From Sordaria brevicollis (lineage: Eukaryota; Ascomycota; Sordariomycetes; Sordariales; Sordariaceae), in assembly GCA_033439795.1 (NCBI GenBank), contig JAUTDP010000010.1, forward strand, positions 2,046,001-2,110,000: 64,000 bases of DNA, read 5' to 3'. The position numbers and the translations under genes were made by a program. Of this stretch, positions 23,718-35,674 are shown one piece after another. Every line of letters starts with the position of its first letter. Positions within the stretch are counted from its first letter, which is position 1. The notes beneath the pieces were generated by a model, which was not told where the DNA came from, made no database searches, and worked only from the letters and a program-made list of their open reading frames with translations.

Positions 23718-26249
23718 GGTGGCGGCTGTTTGTCTGTATGGTGTTGTGGTATAGAGACGAAATAGACAAAAAGAAGAACGAGGAGATGAGAGCGGGGAGA
23801 GCTGGCTTTTAAACGGACAGCAAAAGGCAGGGCCAGGGATCTAGCAGAGAATGGGACGAGGAGGGGTATGGACAACGACATTGCAAACCCCAATATTTAG
23901 TGGAGATCTCCGGAGCTTCTCCTTGGGTCTAGTCTCCAAAGCAACCCGGGCCTCCCTCTCTCAAGTACCTACCTCTAGTGTGGACGGCAATTCGCCATTC
24001 CGATCATGGTGATGGTCGGCGCGGGCATCTCTTTCTGGTATCGACTGGTGGAGCTGGGGCAGTCGCAACAGCGATTGCGATTGTGACGACATGCATTTGT
24101 CGACTTCTTCTTTCTTCCTAGCTTCACGATATGTGGCGGAAATAAACAGCCACCGCGATGGTTTTTACGGGCATCTGAAATTGTTGCCGGCTGCCGCTGG
24201 GAGTGAAAACCTGAAGAGACAACCTAACCGACACCTTGACGGCTACCAATGGCTGCGGGGGCGGGGTACTCGTAGAGGTACGGTAGTCAATTGCTAGGTC
24301 AATGACGCCGGCGGGGCAATCGATGCCGAATGCGACTACTATCCCGGACTTGTCTCCAATTCGTTTTAGTAAGCAAGACTCCATGACGCAAAGGAATGCT
24401 GTGGAAACCCACGTTTTCGGGAGCCGTGGACGGCGATCGATTCAACCGGGCCGCCTAAAAGATTTGCTGCGCCTAGGGCCGTGTGGACGTTCATTTCCGG
24501 GAGCCAGAGATTCGGGTCTTGTTTCTTGTGGAAGATATGGAATATCGATTATACGAAAGTTGTCATTTTGAACGAGATTGGATGAATCGCGGTTGGTGAC
24601 GGGATGGAGTTCTGGAGATCGGTGCCCGCTGTCAGCACCTTATGGGGCATCCAGTTCCCCGGAACAGCGCCAAGCTTGGGGTTCTGGCCGGCGCGGCTTT
24701 TACGGGGCCCGCATCCGGAGATGCTCGGGTCCACACATGACAGCTCCGGCCTCATGGTCTGCCCTTGCAGATAACTTCAACGAGATGCTTTCAAAAGCTC
24801 AGTTGATGTACAATTCTCATAATTTCTTCAAACCCCTCTGTAGGTGCGAACCGAAAGTCTTCTGGTTTTCTCTGGTTACTGACGCAAACAACCGCTGAAA
24901 CCAAACTCCCGTCTTCGACCTTCGTCAAAAGGAACCGTAACGGACAACGGTCATGAGAGATACTTACGGGCATTCGAGTTGTGGATAATTTACAGCCTAC
25001 GAGATACAACTTTGAGAGAGGAAGCAAATATCGTGGGACCCAGCCCTATTTCCCCTGCCGAGCATGAACCAGCCTCCAACCTTGGAATATCGAAGGACGT
25101 CTACCATAGCTAGTCTATGGAGCTTTCCTGCAAGGCTCAATGAAGCAACAGAGTGACGATCCGGCAACCTTTCCGATTGACTTGCCCGGTACTAGATCCT
25201 GGATAGTATCCGTCTGAGATCTGCTTCTCCATGCCTAGGGCAACGGGGCAAGACTTGGTCCTTTCCGTCAACGGTGGACCTCAGAGTTTCATACTCATAT
25301 TCTTCCGTAACATGGTTTAGCCCATACGTCTCTACTCACCTGTCTACGTGGTTGCCTGTCAGGCCGACTTCTGCCTAGGGTACCTAGGTATGCTTTAAAA
25401 ATTCATGTCATCTTCACATCAGATTGCACAAACCCATCTATCCAACTATAGCTTGCGTTTCCCTCGAACCAAACGCATGCCTAGGTAATGTGTGACGGTG
25501 TCTGTGATCATCGCTCAGCCTTCTCACCCAGTATTAGGACGAAATGCCGGGTTTGATAAGAGCAGGCATCTGGGTTCACCGAGTTGTGGGTGAAAATGAC
25601 AAGCCTCGTTGAAATCACGTTCAGCTGTCTTCCGTGGGTGAGGTTGAGGTGTGGTTGTTGGATAATATCATGTGGTAATCACGGTGAACAGTGGTACATG
25701 TTGATTGTGACGAAGAAACATTTATTATCATTAGCTATCAGGATCTCGCTGGCAACTACGAGACATATGAAAGAGAACAAGGACTTCTCGCTTAAAGCAA
25801 ACAAAAACGCGAGGCATAGCGACTTACCAAGAACAAAGGGTCCTTACCTGGGCGGCGTTGCATATGGACCTAGAATCTTGTGAGCATGCATCAACTCAGC
25901 CAAGAAAGAAATACTTAACCAAGAGACGTTATATCCGACCGTCGATACGATGGGGAAACGGTCGGACGAGTATCATGACTGCTCAGCGTTAGTCTTTTTA
26001 CTCAACATGCAAAAACAAAACACCAAAAGCAAGGGGCAAGAGAAGAACATTTACCAGCGCCGGGCCCGCCCCAAGGTCCAACGCCAATGCTCAAATGCTA
26101 ACAAAAAAGGATTTACCATGCTGAATGATGAAAACGAAGAGCAAATATGTACAGTCACAGGACATATGTACAGGGGTATCGGTAGTGAGTCCATCCACCA
26201 TGCCGCCCTCCTTGGTAAGCTCCAAAACGCCAAAACGCCTCGCCATGTG
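23718..26249. other. Gene-poor stretch
   Basis: About 2.5 kb between the aldo-keto reductase start and the next minus-strand gene's stop. Only short frames without domains are present. A cluster of CCTAGG palindromes lies near 25370-25490. Confidence 0.5.
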
Positions 26250-27467
26250 CTAACTACGAACATTCCTGTTTCGACTCCTGCAGAGCCTTGCCTTACTCCT
26301 AGCCAATGATGATGGCGCCGGCTTCTGGATGCGATTGGCACTACTACTTGTCTGCAACTGTGTCTTCCTCCCTTTTTGACTCCTTTCCCTTTGCAAAGGG
26401 CGGAGCATCCTCTCTCTAAGCTTCTCCATGCATCCTGTCTCCTTCCAACGGCGAGCTGCGTCGTCCACCACCTGGGTACGGTGAGTCGGCAGCTCTGGCT
26501 TCCTGGGATCACGTTGCTGCATGCTACTCCGCAATTCGAGTTTGGAGAGAGGACGCGCAGATGATGGTGAAAGGCTCCGATGACGTCGACAGGGCAGTGA
26601 TGGCTTTGCCTGATCAAAGAAGGCTGCAGCCTGATGTTCGGGCTTCGGAGTAGGCGTTTCTGATTCGAGGCTGTTCGTGACATCCTTGGGGTGATCCGGG
26701 ATTTCCTTCCCTGACGCCACTTCCGGGGTGACATCGTCCTCTTCGGGAGCAGGCGTGGTAACCTCCGACACATCGTAGAGCGTTGAGGCTGATGATGCCA
26801 GGTGGTCATGGTCGGGTTCAGATTCGGAGTACGAGAGGGTACGGGCTGGGGTGAGGGCAAAGTCGTGTTGAGAAACATCTGTATGAGAATCCACCGACGA
26901 GGCTGAACACATGGTCATGGAACGCGGAGACGGCGGCAGGTGGTTCTTAACAAAGGACTCCTCATCTGCAATCTCAAGCGGCTCCTCCGTCATCATTATG
27001 GGATCATAGTACTCATCGTCGAAAAGGGAGGGGCACGACTCGGCACTGCTAGAGGTGACGGAGCCCGAATCGGCGGACTTGTGCCAAGGGTGTTGCTGGG
27101 GGAGGTAAGAAGCAAAGTATCGAACAAGCGAATCAAGCGACCTTGTCCGGAAGAGCTGGACAGCGTGCTGCCACTGATCAGTGCCGATGAGGGTGGGGTT
27201 TCCAATGATCTCGAATGCTGCAGATTCGAGAGATTCGTTCAGTTCGCGAACGCGGAGTTGCTTCCGCTCGGCGAGAAGCTCATGTAACTCATCGGCAGTG
27301 GTGGCCTTGTTCGCTAGCTCGTAGACATCATGATGGAAGGCTTCGGGGTCGAGAATGGCGAGGCTGAAAGTGTTGTACTGATCGTGGAGCTTGGTTTCGA
27401 GGTCTTCCCTCTCTAAGCCAAACTTCCAGTAAGGCCATGTCCATGCTGGTCCGCTCGGATCGTCCAT
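26250..27467 (-). CDS. Unknown protein, helical N-terminus and disordered acidic/basic tail (405 aa)
   Basis: A single uninterrupted frame starts at ATG 27467. Residues 1-130 look folded and helical (WTWPYWKFGLEREDLETKLH, ELHELLAERKQLRVRELNES, IGTDQWQHAVQLFRTRSLDS). Residues about 130-300 are acidic and Ser/Pro/Glu-rich. The tail is strongly basic (SKLELRSSMQQRDPRK, then ARRWKETGCMEKLRERMLRP) and resembles nuclear-localisation-type sequence. No catalytic motif is seen. It is likely a lineage-specific protein; function unknown. Confidence 0.75.
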   Translation of the reverse strand: MDDPSGPAWTWPYWKFGLEREDLETKLHDQYNTFSLAILDPEAFHHDVYELANKATTADELHELLAERKQLRVRELNESLESAAFEIIGNPTLIGTDQWQHAVQLFRTRSLDSLVRYFASYLPQQHPWHKSADSGSVTSSSAESCPSLFDDEYYDPIMMTEEPLEIADEESFVKNHLPPSPRSMTMCSASSVDSHTDVSQHDFALTPARTLSYSESEPDHDHLASSASTLYDVSEVTTPAPEEDDVTPEVASGKEIPDHPKDVTNSLESETPTPKPEHQAAAFFDQAKPSLPCRRHRSLSPSSARPLSKLELRSSMQQRDPRKPELPTHRTQVVDDAARRWKETGCMEKLRERMLRPLQRERSQKGRKTQLQTSSSANRIQKPAPSSLARSKARLCRSRNRNVRS

Positions 27468-30464
27468 CTGGGTCGAGTTGAGGTGTAAGGGGGTGGGTTC
27501 GGTGTGTCGGTCGAGGTCGAATAGTGGTCGAACGGCGGACGAGAAGAGAAGATTCAGTGGGTATCGTTGTGATTAGACAGGTCGTAGTGGAAGGTATCGC
27601 GTTCGTTTCGTAGCGGTAGTTCGGTGGGGGACAAAGATGAAGCCAAAAGTCGTAAACCGGGTAGCCTTCACCCTAAGGTGACGGTATGTTCAAAATCAAG
27701 ACTCGTGGGCCTTGCACTGGTGCAGAAAGCCATCTAGTAACCGGCAGAACAAAACATCGTGAAAGTATCTATTGTTTTAATGTGGTGTTTTGTTGGATGG
27801 TGAGTGGGTTCGATGCCGACGAGAGTCTCGATCGTTGTCAATTGCAGGTGAGGCTTGAAGTGTTGACGGTGAGGTGACGACGGCGGTGATGGGGGAGAGA
27901 TGGGAGGCAGACAGAGGTCGATGGAGCGTGTAGGCCTCAAGCGAACGGGGATGCGCTGGGTGTTGGAAAGACCAGAGTGCTGCGACGCCACAGACAGGGC
28001 ATCGACGGTGTCTTCCAGACGGGCCCCCAAAGCCAGATGGTCTGGGTTCTTGGCAGCGGCGTTGGCCAATGGGAGGAGTCTTTGCGGTGGGCTCGGCAGG
28101 AAAAGATATGCGGAAGGGACATGAAAGCGGGACACGAGGAGCTGCGCCTACGGCCGGGGGGTTACACTCAACCAAGACCCTGCCAATCAAAGGTGCAGCC
28201 ACTCACACTGATTGCAACACAATAACCTCTTCCGGCCTAGCCCTTTGGTTCTTGCAGATGGTCGCACACACTTTGCACTCTTTGCATTTTTCGTCATCCC
28301 TCACTTCGCGCTGTCCTTTTCCAGTTGAGAGCCTTTCACTGGTCCTGGCTGTTCGGTGGTGGTGCCCGGATGAAATGCACCGTTGCGGTCAAAACATCAC
28401 CCTCCGATTCCTTCCAGAGGTCACCGGGGTGTGTGTGCCTACCGTTGTCCGTCATTCCATCGCAACTCGCGCTGCCCTTCCGTCCGACAGGGTGAGTGAG
28501 GTGTTATTTCGAGCACACTCATCGCCCTAAAAGCTCGTGAATCACCGTGATTTTGGTGACGGCGACATCTCTCGGTGGTGAAGTCGAGGCTCTCAGTTGA
28601 CAATCACGGTTGTTCTCTCAAAACGACTCATGAGAGACTCATTATGACGATGGCGGCCATCCGCGGGTAAAAACAGTATATATTGCAAACGCCGTCCGTC
28701 CAGCCGCTCTCGCTTGAAACAGGAATCGCAACAACGCGACCTTTTCGGAAACCCCTCCTCCCTTCCATCTCCTCTTTCCTCCTCACACCACGGCATCAGT
28801 CAGCCCAACACCAACAGAAGAAGGTGCACCCAGCCGCAGGCTTGTGCCATCCGTCGGGTCTTTCAGTTTTGGGGGGGAATCCGGGCAGGCAGCTGGCAGG
28901 CAGCAGATGTGCAGATTGGGCTCACTGTCTCGACAAACGAGAGCCTCGAGGTGTGGCAGTACAAAAGAGAAAGGATCGAGGGCGCTGACATCAGAAAAAT
29001 GAGGGCTGACTTGGAAAAACAAGTGTGAAGGTCCGAGTCTGACAACCTCCCCAACTTCCATCAAGTCCGTCAGTTCAAAAATCCTCACAGCCATGCTCGT
29101 CATCGGTGGGAGACTTGTTCCCTTTTATGATTCAACTCTTCTTCATCCTTTGACGTGGCGGAATCAGGATTTTCGAACTGAGATTACCAAATGATCAGGC
29201 GTGTTGGCCCTTGTGCGCTTTTCGGTCAAGTTCAACCATGAGAAATCCAACTCTGTGCCAAGAATCTTCACCGCGGTGAGCCCCAAGGACAACCTGAAAC
29301 AGGGAAGGAAGCAACCGAAGAACCATCGACCATAAACCAGATGGCATCAACTGACGATATCAAGTGGCTGCCTTGACAGCTGACGGCCCCTCACGTGGTG
29401 CTGCCTCGAGAACACGCTTTCCCAGAATCCAATCAGGTGGATCATGGGATGAACCAGTCAGACTCGGTTGTTAACGCTGTCCTTGGCTATCGAGGGGTCC
29501 TCGAGGGCAGGGAACATGGCGCCAATAAAGCCTCATGAGGCCTAACACCAGTGTGGGATGGTCAAAGGCCGTCGTTCTTTTACAAATATTATATCCTGCT
29601 TTCCTGGCCATCTTCAATCGAGTTTGAGATTCCAGCTGATGGCCTTCTTCCCAGTCCTTGAATCATCTGGTTGTCTATCTTGAAGTCGAGATAGAAGAGA
29701 GATGCGACAGGGCACTGTGAGGCACTGCACTAACATACATGGCAGCACCGCCCTCCGCAGAAAGTTGTGCTAGCTGTAGGCACCAGCCTCAGCTCACTCT
29801 CAACCCTATCTGTTGGGACTGGTCAGGTCGGGTCATCTCTTCTTCGTTGCGCTTCGATTGATGACTCTCTTCCCCCCCTCTCTCTCACACACTCTGTTTC
29901 TCTCTCTCTTCTCTCCCGCTCTGTCTTCTGAGCTTTTCGGACCCCTGGCGCACACATCTTGTCTGACGTTGCAAAAAGAAAGCGGCCCGGGTTTTCTTCC
30001 ATCTTGTTCGGCGAGGCTGAGACTTGAGACTACTATCCCATCAGGAGGAGGCTTGCTCTTCCACCTGCCCTCGTCTCGTCCGTTCATCTGACAACCTCTA
30101 TTGATGGTCATTCTGCGACAATAGCAATCATGGCTCCTTGAACACGGCAATAACTTGTTTTTGTCTTTTGGAGCCCGCTGAGTTTCTTGCAGCGAGGCTC
30201 TTTGCTGGTTCGCATGTAGTCTGACCAACGCGCTTCTATTCTTCTTTTTTCCAGCGGTAGTCTGCCGAATCACCTTTCCCACCGCTGTCATTCGCTCTAT
30301 CTGCGTCGACTATACCACTTCAGCACAAATTGCTTTCTATACCTAGCCGCCTACCATTCTCCCGTTGGTTTGACAGGCCGCTTTAACCATCGTTCAACAA
30401 AGACACAAACAAAACAATACATTACCATATCTTGTCCCTCGATCCGTGTACCGGTTCCCGCGAC
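27468..30464. other. Gene-poor stretch with kinase 5' leader
   Basis: No supported gene in 3 kb. A minus-strand frame at 27734-28135 has coding-like codon use but no ATG near its start and no domain. The last 600 bases are the leader of the kinase gene. Confidence 0.45.
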
Positions 30465-32312
30465 ATGGTTGACTCCAAGGAATCCACCGAGTTCTCGGAG
30501 AGGACAGAGGCCTTCTCACAGTCAGAGTTCGAGGCCCGGTTGCGCGCAGCCCGCCGCCAGGAGGAGGAACATAAACTTGCTTTGAGCAGCACCGTCTCGC
30601 TCGACAGCTTGGTTATTCCCCCGGATGAGGATGTTCGCATTCTGTTCAGGCCCACCAGGAATCCAGTCAGTCTAGATAATTGCAGATGGCTGGCTTTGCG
30701 CGCCGAGGTTGCGGAAAAGGATGAGCAGGCTCAACACAAGGTGCTTGCCGTCACGCAAACATCTCGGGATATCAAATTCTCTGTGCGGATTCCAGGGGAT
30801 ATGATGAGTCCCACGTTGTGGTGCGAGCTCTACTATGACCCGGCCAGCGATAAGCTCATCCTAGTCAACCGATCCGGTCATCCATTTATCCTATCTCGCG
30901 CCTCCACCACCACTTCAGGGGATATTGAAGAGTATGAAGTCAATCCAGGCTTTAACAAAGACGTATTCCCTGGCACGTGGCGGATCAGATTCTACAATTC
31001 CGATGTTCATGTCCTTGATTTCCGAATCCTTGAGAAGAAGCCAACACTTTTCCGGATCCCGTCCATGGACTCATCAACTCCAAGCCAGCTGGTGAGAAAG
31101 CGTTCCCATGTGGGCGATGAAGAAGAGGACAACTCCAGCAACAAAAAGGCCCGAGCTTCCGAGGCCATCGAACTCAAGAGAGAAGACAGCGACATCAAAG
31201 ACATCAAAAAGGAACACGAAGATGGCGTCATCATGTTCCTGCCAGCAAAGACGAAGCCGCTCGTCTTCCCTATCCCAACCGGGGAGAAGAAGGAACTTGT
31301 CTCCGCAAACAACAGAAGGGAGCTTGTTGCCTCTGACGGCAACCTCCTACAAATCCAACCCGACGAAACAGTCCAGGTTACCGGTGGCGGCTGCGAACTC
31401 GACGAGTACACACTCACCAAGAAATCAGACATTGCCTCGTCAAGCTTATCAAGCGTATTCACAGCCGACCACTCGCAAGTACCAGACGGCGTCATCGTCG
31501 TCAAGGTTCTCAAAACCCGGACTCCCGCAACCGTCAACAACACAGCCATGGAATCCCGCAACGTGATCCACCAAGCCGACGTCTGGCTTCGCGAGCTTCA
31601 ATACCAAGAAAACCTCCAGCACAAGAGCATCGTCCGTCTCTACGGCGGCGACGCCCGCTTCCTGTCCTTGTACATGGAGCACGTGGACGCGCGCGATCTA
31701 GCGTCCAAGGGTATGTGGCGCCGGATGGAAAACGACCGGTTCGTGGGTGACCGATCCGACGCCAGGCGCATCGTCCGCGACATCGCCAGCGCTTTGCACT
31801 ACATCCACGGCCGCGGCCTGGTGCACAACGACATCAAGCCTGCCAACATCCTCTACAGCCGCGAGCGCGGCGCCGTGCTGTGCGACCTCGGTCTGTCGAC
31901 CCGCGCCCGAGATCCCCCCTCCATCGGCGGCACGCCGTGGTACATCCCGCCGGAGTTCATCGCGCTGAAACAGCGCGGTGCGCCCAGCGATGTCTGGGCT
32001 TTGGGCGTCACCATGTTGTACGTCATGGGTAAGATCGCGTTTCCGGATGCGCGTGGAAATAGGGCGCATCCGCAGCATCTTCACTGGCTTATTGCCAAGG
32101 TGCACCCGAACCCGCGCGATCGGAATCCGCAGCCGAGCGCGGTCAAGCATATGCAGCAGTGGTTGGCTGAGGTGAACATTGCTCGTGCACAGCTTGATAC
32201 GCGAGATGAACAGGAGAGGCTTGTGTATGACATGTTGTCGCCTAATCCAAACCAGAGGGTTACGATGAGGGAGATTATGGCGCGCGTTCACGAACAGATT
32301 ACGGAGAAGTGA
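30465..32312 (+). CDS. Atypical serine/threonine protein kinase with unknown N-terminal domain (615 aa)
   Basis: A single frame; I use the ATG at 30465 (MVDSKESTEF), the first true ATG of the frame. Residues about 1-210 form a beta-rich domain (LWCELYYDPASDKLILVNRS, GTWRIRFYNSDVHVLDFRIL) that I cannot assign; an FHA- or PH-like fold is possible. A charged linker with a bipartite-like basic segment follows (RKRSHVGDEE..., NKKARASE). The kinase domain covers about residues 320-610: ATP lysine in IVVKVLK (K347), helix-C glutamate in WLRELQYQEN, catalytic loop GLVHNDIKPANIL (D456), DLG instead of DFG (D474), activation-segment end TPWYIPPEF, and DVWALGVTMLYVMG. All residues needed for phosphotransfer are present although HRD is HND. 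Substrates are unknown. Confidence 0.88.
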   Translation: MVDSKESTEFSERTEAFSQSEFEARLRAARRQEEEHKLALSSTVSLDSLVIPPDEDVRILFRPTRNPVSLDNCRWLALRAEVAEKDEQAQHKVLAVTQTSRDIKFSVRIPGDMMSPTLWCELYYDPASDKLILVNRSGHPFILSRASTTTSGDIEEYEVNPGFNKDVFPGTWRIRFYNSDVHVLDFRILEKKPTLFRIPSMDSSTPSQLVRKRSHVGDEEEDNSSNKKARASEAIELKREDSDIKDIKKEHEDGVIMFLPAKTKPLVFPIPTGEKKELVSANNRRELVASDGNLLQIQPDETVQVTGGGCELDEYTLTKKSDIASSSLSSVFTADHSQVPDGVIVVKVLKTRTPATVNNTAMESRNVIHQADVWLRELQYQENLQHKSIVRLYGGDARFLSLYMEHVDARDLASKGMWRRMENDRFVGDRSDARRIVRDIASALHYIHGRGLVHNDIKPANILYSRERGAVLCDLGLSTRARDPPSIGGTPWYIPPEFIALKQRGAPSDVWALGVTMLYVMGKIAFPDARGNRAHPQHLHWLIAKVHPNPRDRNPQPSAVKHMQQWLAEVNIARAQLDTRDEQERLVYDMLSPNPNQRVTMREIMARVHEQITEK

Positions 32313-32659
32313 AGGGATGAAGTTTATGATATGATGAGATTTACTACGGATCTTAACAAGTCGGGTGTATGTACGCACTACTTTGGTTAAAAGCATGGAG
32401 GATATAATCACGTCTCACATAGTAAGTCTAATCCTACTCTTTTTTTGCGGTTCTTTGGTGGTACTCGAAGAAGTGCCACACTGTGGGACCCCCGAGTACA
32501 CCAAACTTGTGGTAACGTTGCTCACAAACTTGTTGTAGTATTAGAAACTTTTGTATTTCCTATCTTTTGTACACCACCGGCAAGCGCACGTTATCTTCGT
32601 GGTATCATATCATTACCATTACATTACCCATTACCCCAAGCATCATTCATTACCCGGTT
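32313..32659. other. Intergenic between convergent genes
   Basis: 3' ends of the kinase gene (+) and the copper-protein gene (-) converge here. Nothing beyond UTR-like sequence is seen. Confidence 0.6.
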
Positions 32660-33528
32660 TTACAAAGCCATACCAGTCACAAAGCTCAACGCCATACCCA
32701 CAACAGCAGTGAGGACAACGTTGTTCAGACCAACAAGGGAAGCACCACTCTCTGTGTTGTCATTGCCTGCACCCTCACCGCCCTCAGTGCTGTTGGCGTT
32801 CTGCTCCTTGACCTCAGCAAAAGTCACCTTGTCATCGGTCTTGCACTCGTCCTTGGACAGCGCAGTGGCGTTGGCGCGGAAGGTGATATCGGCGCACTAT
32901 TTATCATCACTCTCATCAGCACATCTCCTTCTTTACCACCACCCCCTACACACACAGAAGACACAGGGGAAGAAGAAGAAACTCACGTTATAAAGCGCAC
33001 TCCCCGAAGCGCCCACATTCACAACCTGGATACTGGCCTGCTGACCATCCGACACCTCCAAGCCCTCCGGCAGCGGCAGGTCGACGCACAAAGTACCAGC
33101 TCCCGTAACGTTCCAGAAAGTCGGGCCGGTAAGGGTGTAGTTGAAGTTGGTCACGTTGTTGCCCAGACCGAGGTTGACAAAGACGTACTCCCACGGGTGG
33201 TGCAGGTCCAGCTTGAGGCTGCCGCCTGTGAGGGGCCAGTCGGTGCGGTTTCCGGCGTCGGTGGGGACGCCGGCGCCTGTGATACAAACGGGTATTAGTC
33301 GATGGGTAACTGGGGAAAAAGGGAAAGTGACGGGACAATATGGAAGGAAGGAAAGGAGGAATAGGAAGGGAAGGGGAGACAAGACGTACAAGGGTATTGC
33401 CACTGCGAGTAGTTGCTGTCGGACTTGAGAGTGTCGGCGCGCCACTCGGGGTACTCGAGACCGAAGTGGGCAGAGGCGAGAGGGGCGATGGCGGCCGCGG
33501 CGGCGAGGAGGATGGTGGAGGAAACCAT
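32660..33528 (-). CDS. Secreted GPI-anchored copper protein, X325/BIM1-like (221 aa)
   Basis: Three exons: 33528-33390, 33276-32987 and 32896-32660. Introns of 113 and 90 bp have GTACGT and GTGAGT donors; junction phases 1 and 0 fit. The product begins with a signal peptide ending ...APLASA, so the mature protein starts HFGLEYPEWR. An N-terminal histidine exposed by signal cleavage, as in lytic polysaccharide monooxygenases, is the mark of the X325/BIM1 family, which binds copper and in Cryptococcus helps copper uptake. Other signs are paired cysteines, N-glycosylation sites (NYS, NRT, NVT, NYT), and a C-terminal small-residue plus hydrophobic tail (ESGASL..., VVGMALSFVTGMAL) typical of a GPI signal. 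The expected role is at the cell surface or wall in copper handling. Confidence 0.82.
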
Positions 33529-34184
33529 TTTGACTGATGGGATCGGGTCTTGCGAAGAAATCGGTATCTCGGCGACTTGTGTCGTTGATGAATGCGTGCG
33601 GCGCAGGATATTCTTAATGGGTTCAGTTGTTTGTTGTTTTGGTTCCTTGATCCGACGCTGGACTGTTGGACAAGTTGACGGTCGTTCGGTTGAAATACAC
33701 GGGCGGGCGACGAGACCACGGGAAGAAGGACGGGAGGAAAGGTGTTTGCGAAACCTCTCGAGGGATGACACGAGAGTAATATAGCTTCTTTATACCCCAC
33801 GCTTTTGATTTTGTGCAACTCAGCTCTTTTTTTTCTGCTTTCCAATTCGAGAAATCGTGACCGATGGATTGAGCAAGTTTGTTCAAGTTGCTTGTTCTGC
33901 TGTGCCTGTGCTTGTGCTACCAACGTGGAATGTCCAAGTGTGAATTGTACAAGTACAACAAATCCCCGGGGCCCCACTATCTTGCTCAACTGCAGCCTGC
34001 CCGGCCTGCACTTCACCTCTGCCCCTGCATTTGGGTAGGTGACGAGCGTCTGGGTCGTAACTTCCTTCTCTTCTTTCTGCCTTTTGTGAATGGTGAATAG
34101 CAATTTCATTCGAAAGGGTGCAATGCAGCTTCGTGACAGCTCAAGCTCAGCTCCTTGGAGGTCCGACTTTGAGCTTCCCCTCCA
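33529..34184. other. Intergenic: copper-protein upstream region
   Basis: Promoter side of the X325-like gene. No other gene is seen. Confidence 0.55.
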
Positions 34185-34503
34185 TTCCCGGACTCAAACG
34201 CCTGTGCAGTGTCTTGGCGGATGTGTGCGCGCGCACACACAACGTTTTCGACAACTTTTTGGCATTTCGACCTTCGAAACGAAAGATGCGAATCAACGAA
34301 CTTCATGCGAATTTAATATGAATAAGTACTATAATAGTCTTGAAAGCGGTGATTCCGAATCTTTCATTGGTTTTTGAATATCCCCTCAAATCGAGGAGAT
34401 GCAAGCGAATGAAGTCCGGATAACTTCGTTCTTGATCAAGAAGTGTTGTGTGTGCACGCACACACACCTCTGCCAAGACTGCACAGGCGCTTGAGTCCGG
34501 GAA
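34185..34503. repeat. Long inverted repeat, two 59-bp arms around 201 bp
   Basis: The left arm 34185-34243 and the right arm 34445-34503 are reverse complements with a few mismatches and a compensating indel. Both start at TTCCCGGACTCAA on the outside and end at CACACACAAC on the inside, and each contains a purine-pyrimidine alternating stretch (GTGTGCGCGCGCACAC on the left). No clear target duplication flanks the outer ends, so it may be a degenerate miniature element or an inverted duplication. Confidence 0.75.
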
Positions 34504-35603
34504 CAGCTCTCTCGCGGTCCCGCGCTGTCAGCATGCTTGGCACATCCAATAACATCACCCAAAAGGGGAAACTAAGTGAGCAAGTTATAAGGTCAAGGCG
34601 CTTTCCCTCCCCTACTCTCTTCAGGTCTTGTTCATGGAGCTTCTAGATCTACCTCTAGCCCTTTCAGCCCTTCCTCTCCAGTCTAGATGTCGAGGTTTTG
34701 TTGTCGGTTTGCGCTCCCGAGATCGCCGGGTACGGTCTACGGTCTATCATCCGAAGCTTCTTTCGACAGCTTCGAGGTGGTGATCTGGACCTTGGATTGG
34801 ACTTTGAGGACGGCTTGGCGAAACAATCACCAAGTCACGGACGATGAGAGAATCCACTTCGCCAACACAGGTGTTCAACTCGGTTTCACCATGGACGACA
34901 CAACCACCAACCCGAAAGCTGTTGAACGAAGTCGTGATAGTGGCTTTCTTCGCGAGTAAGTTCCGTGGGGTTTGGGGATTCAGAATGATGGAAATGGGAA
35001 GGTTCGCCCGTTGGTGGTTGGAATAAACTTGCTCAAATGAACGCTGCCTGCATGGGGTTGGTTGATTCGCGGGCGGTCGGTCGGTTCGGGTTGGGGAAGT
35101 TGCATTGAATGGGTGCTGCATTGAGGGCATGCAGGTAGGGACCACCATCATTTTGGGGAGGTACGTACCACTGCTCTGGATCGCTTCTTTTCGAGGTCTG
35201 GACTTCGATAATTCGAACTTCAAGGTGCGCTTCGAATATCATAACTTATCCAAGCGATGAGTTCCTTCGATTGGGGTCGCGTCGCAGACAAGTTCCTCGG
35301 ATTCCTCGTCCACTGACTCGGGAACTGCACGTGTAATGCGACTTGTTCGTCTGACAAAAATGGGATGAACGAGCAGTTGGTACCTGATCGGCGCTGTCTG
35401 TGCAGTTCGTTGCAGAAAACGTTTGGATGATGATCCGGGGATTCGGGATTTTTAGAGGATAAAAGGAATACAAAACCTCACGGTAGCTCCTTTCTTGTGA
35501 TGCTTTGTTTACACCCCTTTTCGCTATCATCATGTCCATCTTTCGCCGACAATTTGGCTTCAAGAGAGTAAGTTCCGCAGCGTCTTGTCAACAACAACAA
35601 AAA
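34504..35603. other. Intergenic
   Basis: No gene is supported. Short frames only. Confidence 0.5.
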
Positions 35604-35674
35604 GCGCCAGTGGTTTAGTGGTAAAATCCATCGTTGCCATCGATGGGCCCCGCGTTCGATTCGCGGCTGGCGCA
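35604..35674 (+). tRNA. tRNA-Gly(GCC)
   Basis: The acceptor arms GCGCCAG/CTGGCGC pair fully, the anticodon stem is CATCG/CGATG with loop TTGCCAT (anticodon GCC), and the T arm is CGCG-TTCGATT-CGCG type. 71 nt, no intron, discriminator A. A T-run follows. The upstream sequence TCAACAACAAC also precedes the neighbouring tRNA-Val. Confidence 0.95.

Noticed and set aside
27734..28135. Minus-strand 133-codon frame with coding-like codon use
   Set aside because: It starts at GTG rather than ATG, has no domain, and I could not find splice sites linking it to anything.
32988..34109. 373-codon minus frame across the X325-like gene
   Set aside because: Runs through the introns of the real gene in another frame; no signal or domain.
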